Of a DNA stretch of 64,000 bases, positions 62,653-64,000 are shown piece after piece. The number at the start of each line of letters is the position of its first letter. Within the stretch, counting starts at the first letter, position 1. The translations under genes and the position numbers were made by a program. Source of the DNA: JALZUV01 sp963837025 (GTDB lineage Bacteria > Pseudomonadota > Alphaproteobacteria > Rickettsiales > JALZUV01); assembly GCA_963837025.1 (NCBI GenBank), contig CAWILT010000002.1:434001-498000 (forward strand). The letters run 5' to 3'. The notes beneath the pieces are model-generated. The model had not been told where the DNA came from. It did not search any database and was given only the letters and a program-made list of their open reading frames with translations.

Positions 62653-63954
62653 ATGAGAAACTTTCTCATCGGGCTACTTGCGACATTCGCAACAGTCCTG
62701 AGCCTAACCGCTCAAATGCAACTGACAACCTTCACCCCGCAAGGGATGACGGTCATCAATGACATCGAAATCGACGATGCAGACAATGTCTGGATCCTCG
62801 GTAATCTCGGTGTTAGAAGATATACGCAGACGGGGGCGTATACCGGAATCAGCATCCCCGCTGGCCCCACTGCACAAATCGCTTCCCGAGACGGGGAGTT
62901 TTTTGTACAACAGGAAGTGATGCGGGTTTACAACCCGCTAGGTACATTCCTACGCAGCTTCAACGGTGTGCCGAACGCCACTGCTTTCACCCTCCCTAGG
63001 GCTTTATTAGCACTTACGAAGGCAGACACTTTGCGTTTGCAAACTGAACAAGGCACCGTTTTTGGGAGAGGGATATTCTCTTCGAATGTGCTTACCCAGA
63101 GCGCTGCCCAACAGGGTGAAGCAGTAGCATACGTGCTGCAAGACACTGTTTTCGTTTTGCAAGCTACCAGCCCAACAGCAGTTGCTGCAAAAATTGCGGT
63201 TTCAGCCGAAGGCGCCGCTTTTGACCCAGAGGGGAACCTGTTCCTCACAACAAAATCTGGGGCATTACTATGGTATAAGCTGACCGGGAGGAATACGGAG
63301 CTTAATACCTTCACCAGCTTTGCGTTCCGCGGCTCCAGCACTCTTGCTGAAACGCCAAGCGGCCCTCTGCAGCAACCAACGCGGATAGCAATATCCTCAC
63401 TGGGGTTCATTTACATCATTGAAAGCGGTGCAAATCGTGTTCGGGTAATAAGCAACCCATTCCGCGAGGATCCCTTCCCCGTGGAGCTCACCAGCTTCAC
63501 CGGAAGCCGCCAGGGTTCAGCACATGTGCTGAACTGGGCAGCCGCAACGGAAGTTGCTTTTGACCGTTACGAGGTTGAGTCATCGCAGGATGGCGAAAGC
63601 TTCAGCATCGTTCACACGGTGTTCGGCAAAGGCGACAACAGCAGCTACAGCCTCCGCATCCCTGCGCAAGTAGGCACCACCTATTACCGCTTGCGGATGG
63701 TGGATTTGGACGGCTCGCAAGAGCTTTCCGATGTGGTAGCGATTAGCACGGCTGAGGGCGATGCCTTCATCTTCGGACCTAACCCGTCCCGAGGTGAGCT
63801 AACGTTAAGCCAGCCGGCCACGCTGTATAACGCTATCGGGCAACCGGTCGCGCTATTGCAAAGTGGCAGCCAGCAACTCAACCTTCCTGCGGGAATGTAT
63901 GTGTTGCAAAGTGCGGATGGTGCAAACCATCCACTGATTATCTCAGGAAACTAA
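62653..63954 (+). CDS. Secreted protein with beta-propeller-like region and type IX secretion sorting domain
   Basis: 433 aa. Signal peptide ending LTAQ (about residue 21), a repeat-rich beta region (residues 25-275: IEIDDADNVWILGNLGVRRYT, AKIAVSAEGAAFDPEGNLFLTT) like NHL/SMP-30 propellers, then the Bacteroidota-typical segment FPVELTSFTGSRQ (about 277-289) opening a fibronectin-like domain, and a C-terminal Por sorting domain (FGPNPSRGELTLSQPA...LYNAIGQPVALLQ...LPAGMYVL). Such tails are cut by the type IX system, known only in the Bacteroidota/FCB group. Strong evidence that this end is not alphaproteobacterial. Confidence 0.88.
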   Translation: MRNFLIGLLATFATVLSLTAQMQLTTFTPQGMTVINDIEIDDADNVWILGNLGVRRYTQTGAYTGISIPAGPTAQIASRDGEFFVQQEVMRVYNPLGTFLRSFNGVPNATAFTLPRALLALTKADTLRLQTEQGTVFGRGIFSSNVLTQSAAQQGEAVAYVLQDTVFVLQATSPTAVAAKIAVSAEGAAFDPEGNLFLTTKSGALLWYKLTGRNTELNTFTSFAFRGSSTLAETPSGPLQQPTRIAISSLGFIYIIESGANRVRVISNPFREDPFPVELTSFTGSRQGSAHVLNWAAATEVAFDRYEVESSQDGESFSIVHTVFGKGDNSSYSLRIPAQVGTTYYRLRMVDLDGSQELSDVVAISTAEGDAFIFGPNPSRGELTLSQPATLYNAIGQPVALLQSGSQQLNLPAGMYVLQSADGANHPLIISGN

Positions 63955-64000
63955 ACCTGTGATGTCGACTTACGAAAAACTCTTCCCACCTTAACCGGTT

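Overview
The window reads as a chromosomal segment of an alphaproteobacterium, roughly 43-46% GC by eye, followed after about 61.0 kb by DNA that looks like Bacteroidota. The alphaproteobacterial reading rests on the ftsZ-lpxC-bamD-recN-ligA order, an RNase P RNA with a perfect P1 helix, an IHF-beta/LapA pair, the trpF-trpB-trpA group, a DUF2336 protein and flagellar FliQ/FliR. Free tryptophan and threonine synthesis, flagellar export genes and a pilin-like protein argue against a strongly reduced obligate parasite. The genus cannot be told from the sequence.

Layout: 0-9.5 kb holds the end of carB, a long unknown protein, fliQ-fliR, an aminopeptidase P, a BMP-family binding protein and prmA. 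9.4-18.1 kb is the cell-division and envelope block on the minus strand (ftsZ, lpxC, bamD, recN, ligA), then an amidase and rnpB. 18.2-25.9 kb carries mscS, rpsA, sppA, ihfB, lapA, trpF, a small separately controlled gene, trpB and trpA. 25.9-32.9 kb is a minus-strand group addA-trxA-(short glutamine-synthetase-like protein)-recQ plus a membrane protein. 33-38 kb has a propionyl-CoA carboxylase beta-type subunit, glutaredoxin, an OmpA-like protein and two glycine-rich repeat membrane proteins. 38-41.7 kb is an AT-rich glycan island (rmlA, two glycosyltransferases) ending at tRNA-Thr. 41.8-46.4 kb holds small proteins, tdh, a pilin, DUF2336 and an unpaired CoA-transferase subunit A.

The most unusual region is 46.39-49.85 kb: five consecutive minus-strand transcription units. 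Each has a PHO-box-like direct repeat (CTGTCAT-NAAA-CTGTCAT) exactly 10 bp before a TATAGT -10 box, a leader of 144-159 nt with conserved small hairpins and no Shine-Dalgarno, one unknown protein of 132-178 aa, and a near-identical G-U-paired terminator. The non-coding parts are conserved while the proteins have diverged almost beyond recognition. Weaker boxes with the same geometry precede other unknown genes in the window (2729-4669, 32223-32873, 52113-52457 and the 56102-59849 operon; a displaced version lies before 35683), which suggests one OmpR/PhoB-type regulon of lineage-specific proteins.

After the unknown four-gene operon (56.1-59.85 kb) and ychF, the last 2.8 kb encodes a Bacteroidota-style outer-membrane barrel and a protein with a type IX secretion sorting tail. 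This is either a chimeric assembly join or a recent transfer, with the boundary between 61006 and 61233.
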